DNA of 64,000 bases from Listeria monocytogenes (lineage in GTDB: Bacteria > Bacillota > Bacilli > Lactobacillales > Listeriaceae): the NCBI RefSeq assembly GCF_900187225.1, contig NZ_LT906436.1, forward strand, positions 1,736,001-1,800,000, given 5' to 3'. How positions within the stretch are numbered: position 1 is the stretch's first letter; each line of letters begins with the position of its first letter. Under the pieces are notes generated by a model, which saw only the letters and a program-made list of their open reading frames with translations, searched no databases and had not been told where the DNA came from. Positions 63,134 to 64,000 of this stretch are shown one piece after another. Both the position numbers and the translations under genes were made by a program.

Positions 63134-63809
63134 TTACTTGTTCCTCCTTCCAAGCTTTTACAACGGACTCGAAAAGTCTTAAACCATCTGTCCCACCAAT
63201 AATTTCTTCTACCGCACGTTCTGGGTGCGGCATCATCCCAAGCACATTACCTCGTTCATTTACAATACCTGCAATATCCGCACGGCTGCCATTCGGATTA
63301 ACGCTATCATATGTAAAAACAATTTGGTTATTTTCTTTTAGTTTTAAAAGTGTTTCGTCGTCACAGTAATAGTTACCTTCTCCGTGAGCAACGGGAACTT
63401 GGATAATTTCGCCTTCTTCATAAAGTTCCGTAAACATCGTACTCGCATTTGCCACACGAAGCGGCACTGTTTTACAAATAAAATGCAGATTATTATTTCT
63501 AATTAAAGCACCCGGCAGCAAACCAATTTCCGTTAGAATTTGAAATCCGTTACACACACCAAGCACTGGTTTTCCCATTTCAGCAAAGCGCAAAACTTCT
63601 GGCATAATACTTGAAAATTTTGCAATCGCACCAGTTCGCAAGTAGTCTCCGTAAGAAAATCCACCTGGAAGTAATACCGCGTCAAAGCCTGCAAGACTTG
63701 TTTCCGCATGCCATATATATTCCGCCTCCTCGCCAAGAGAATCGCGAATCGCATGTAGCATATCAAGATCACAATTAGAACCTGGGAACTGAATGACAGC
63801 AAATTTCAT
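63126..63809 (-). CDS. purQ: Phosphoribosylformylglycinamidine synthase subunit PurQ
   Basis: A 227-aa class I glutamine amidotransferase that feeds ammonia to PurL. Nucleophile Cys86 in GVCNGFQ; His-Glu in [11 protein letters not shown] at 63809 is 3 bp after the purS stop, and its GGAGG lies in the end of purS. Confidence 0.97.
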   Translation of the reverse strand: MKFAVIQFPGSNCDLDMLHAIRDSLGEEAEYIWHAETSLAGFDAVLLPGGFSYGDYLRTGAIAKFSSIMPEVLRFAEMGKPVLGVCNGFQILTEIGLLPGALIRNNNLHFICKTVPLRVANASTMFTELYEEGEIIQVPVAHGEGNYYCDDETLLKLKENNQIVFTYDSVNPNGSRADIAGIVNERGNVLGMMPHPERAVEEIIGGTDGLRLFESVVKAWKEEQVNA

Positions 63810-63812
63810 CGT

Positions 63813-64000
63813 TTAAGCCTCCTCAATTTCATATCGGTAATCTTCCATCACCGGATTTGTTAGCAGTTTGTCACACATTTCATTTAACACTTCATGAATA
63901 TCTCTATCCGACTTCGCTACTTTAAGTTCCATAAATTTACCAATACGAACATCTTCTACTTCCTCGTAACCCATGCTTTTCGCTGCATCTTTTACTGCAA
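63813..64000 (-). CDS. purS: Phosphoribosylformylglycinamidine synthase subunit PurS, partial
   Basis: The C-terminal 62 codons of PurS are present; the N-terminal end lies beyond the right edge. The visible part carries AAKSMGYEEVEDVRIGK and ends EDYRYEIEEA. It forms the FGAM synthase complex with PurQ and PurL. Confidence 0.95.
   Translation of the reverse strand, partial: AVKDAAKSMGYEEVEDVRIGKFMELKVAKSDRDIHEVLNEMCDKLLTNPVMEDYRYEIEEA

Overview
The window reads as the chromosome of a low-GC Gram-positive of the genus Listeria (L. monocytogenes, L. innocua or a close relative). This is inferred from gene content and order that I recognise: an lpo-type sigma-54 PTS with its LevR-family activator, a beta-1,2-glucooligosaccharide locus, gltBD/gltC, the VirR/VirS and VirAB (AnrAB) module, gatCAB, pcrB-pcrA-ligA and a pur operon. 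The species cannot be fixed from this window alone. There are no rRNA or tRNA genes, no insertion sequences, no prophage and no CRISPR array. It looks like core genome with compact operons, mostly on the minus strand.

Layout. 1-4300: a partial MupG-like (DUF871) gene, PTS IIA and IIB of the lactose family behind an exact sigma-54 promoter, and the LevR-type activator. 4300-7600: a cold-type DEAD-box helicase and a YtrA-like GntR/ABC operon with its operator. 7600-18600: a complete beta-1,2-glucan oligosaccharide system. Here a LacI regulator, a Gfo/Idh oxidoreductase, a GH94 phosphorylase and a GH3 beta-glucosidase on the minus strand diverge from a binding protein and two permeases on the plus strand. 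Both promoters carry the same GAAACGTTTC operator, and a cre site lies on the transporter promoter. 18600-25750: glutamate synthase gltBD with the divergent regulator gltC. 25750-29900: an acetyltransferase, a glycerol-dehydrogenase-like enzyme and a polar amino-acid ABC transporter preceded by a T-box leader whose specifier reads CAC (His). 29900-38340: the VirS/VirR operon with three unrelated genes between sensor and regulator, then the VirAB-type ABC exporter and a small membrane protein. 38340-43200: shikimate kinase with a non-standard start codon, two unknown proteins, an RlmCD-type rRNA methyltransferase and a lipid kinase. 43300-52750: gatCAB and pcrB-pcrA-ligA plus a CamS-like lipoprotein. 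52750-54950: an NSS-family sodium symporter, a small membrane protein and a YerC/TrpR-like protein. 55000-64000: the distal pur operon in transcription order S(partial)-Q-L-F-M-N-H-D, with overlapping or closely packed genes.

How the parts work together. The sugar regions are each paired with a local regulator. Extracellular sophoro-oligosaccharides are captured by the lipoprotein, imported by the two MalFG-like permeases (the ATPase is not encoded here and is probably a shared MsmX-type subunit), phosphorolysed by GH94 and hydrolysed by GH3. Nitrogen metabolism is represented by GOGAT and the histidine-responsive transporter. Envelope stress defence is represented by VirRS and VirAB. The most notable sequence-level observations are the His-specifier T-box, the paired LacI operators with a cre, the YtrA-type operator, the sigma-54 promoter in front of a PTS with no visible IIC gene, the AUC/AUU-type start of shikimate kinase, and a candidate small RNA at about 39850-39948.
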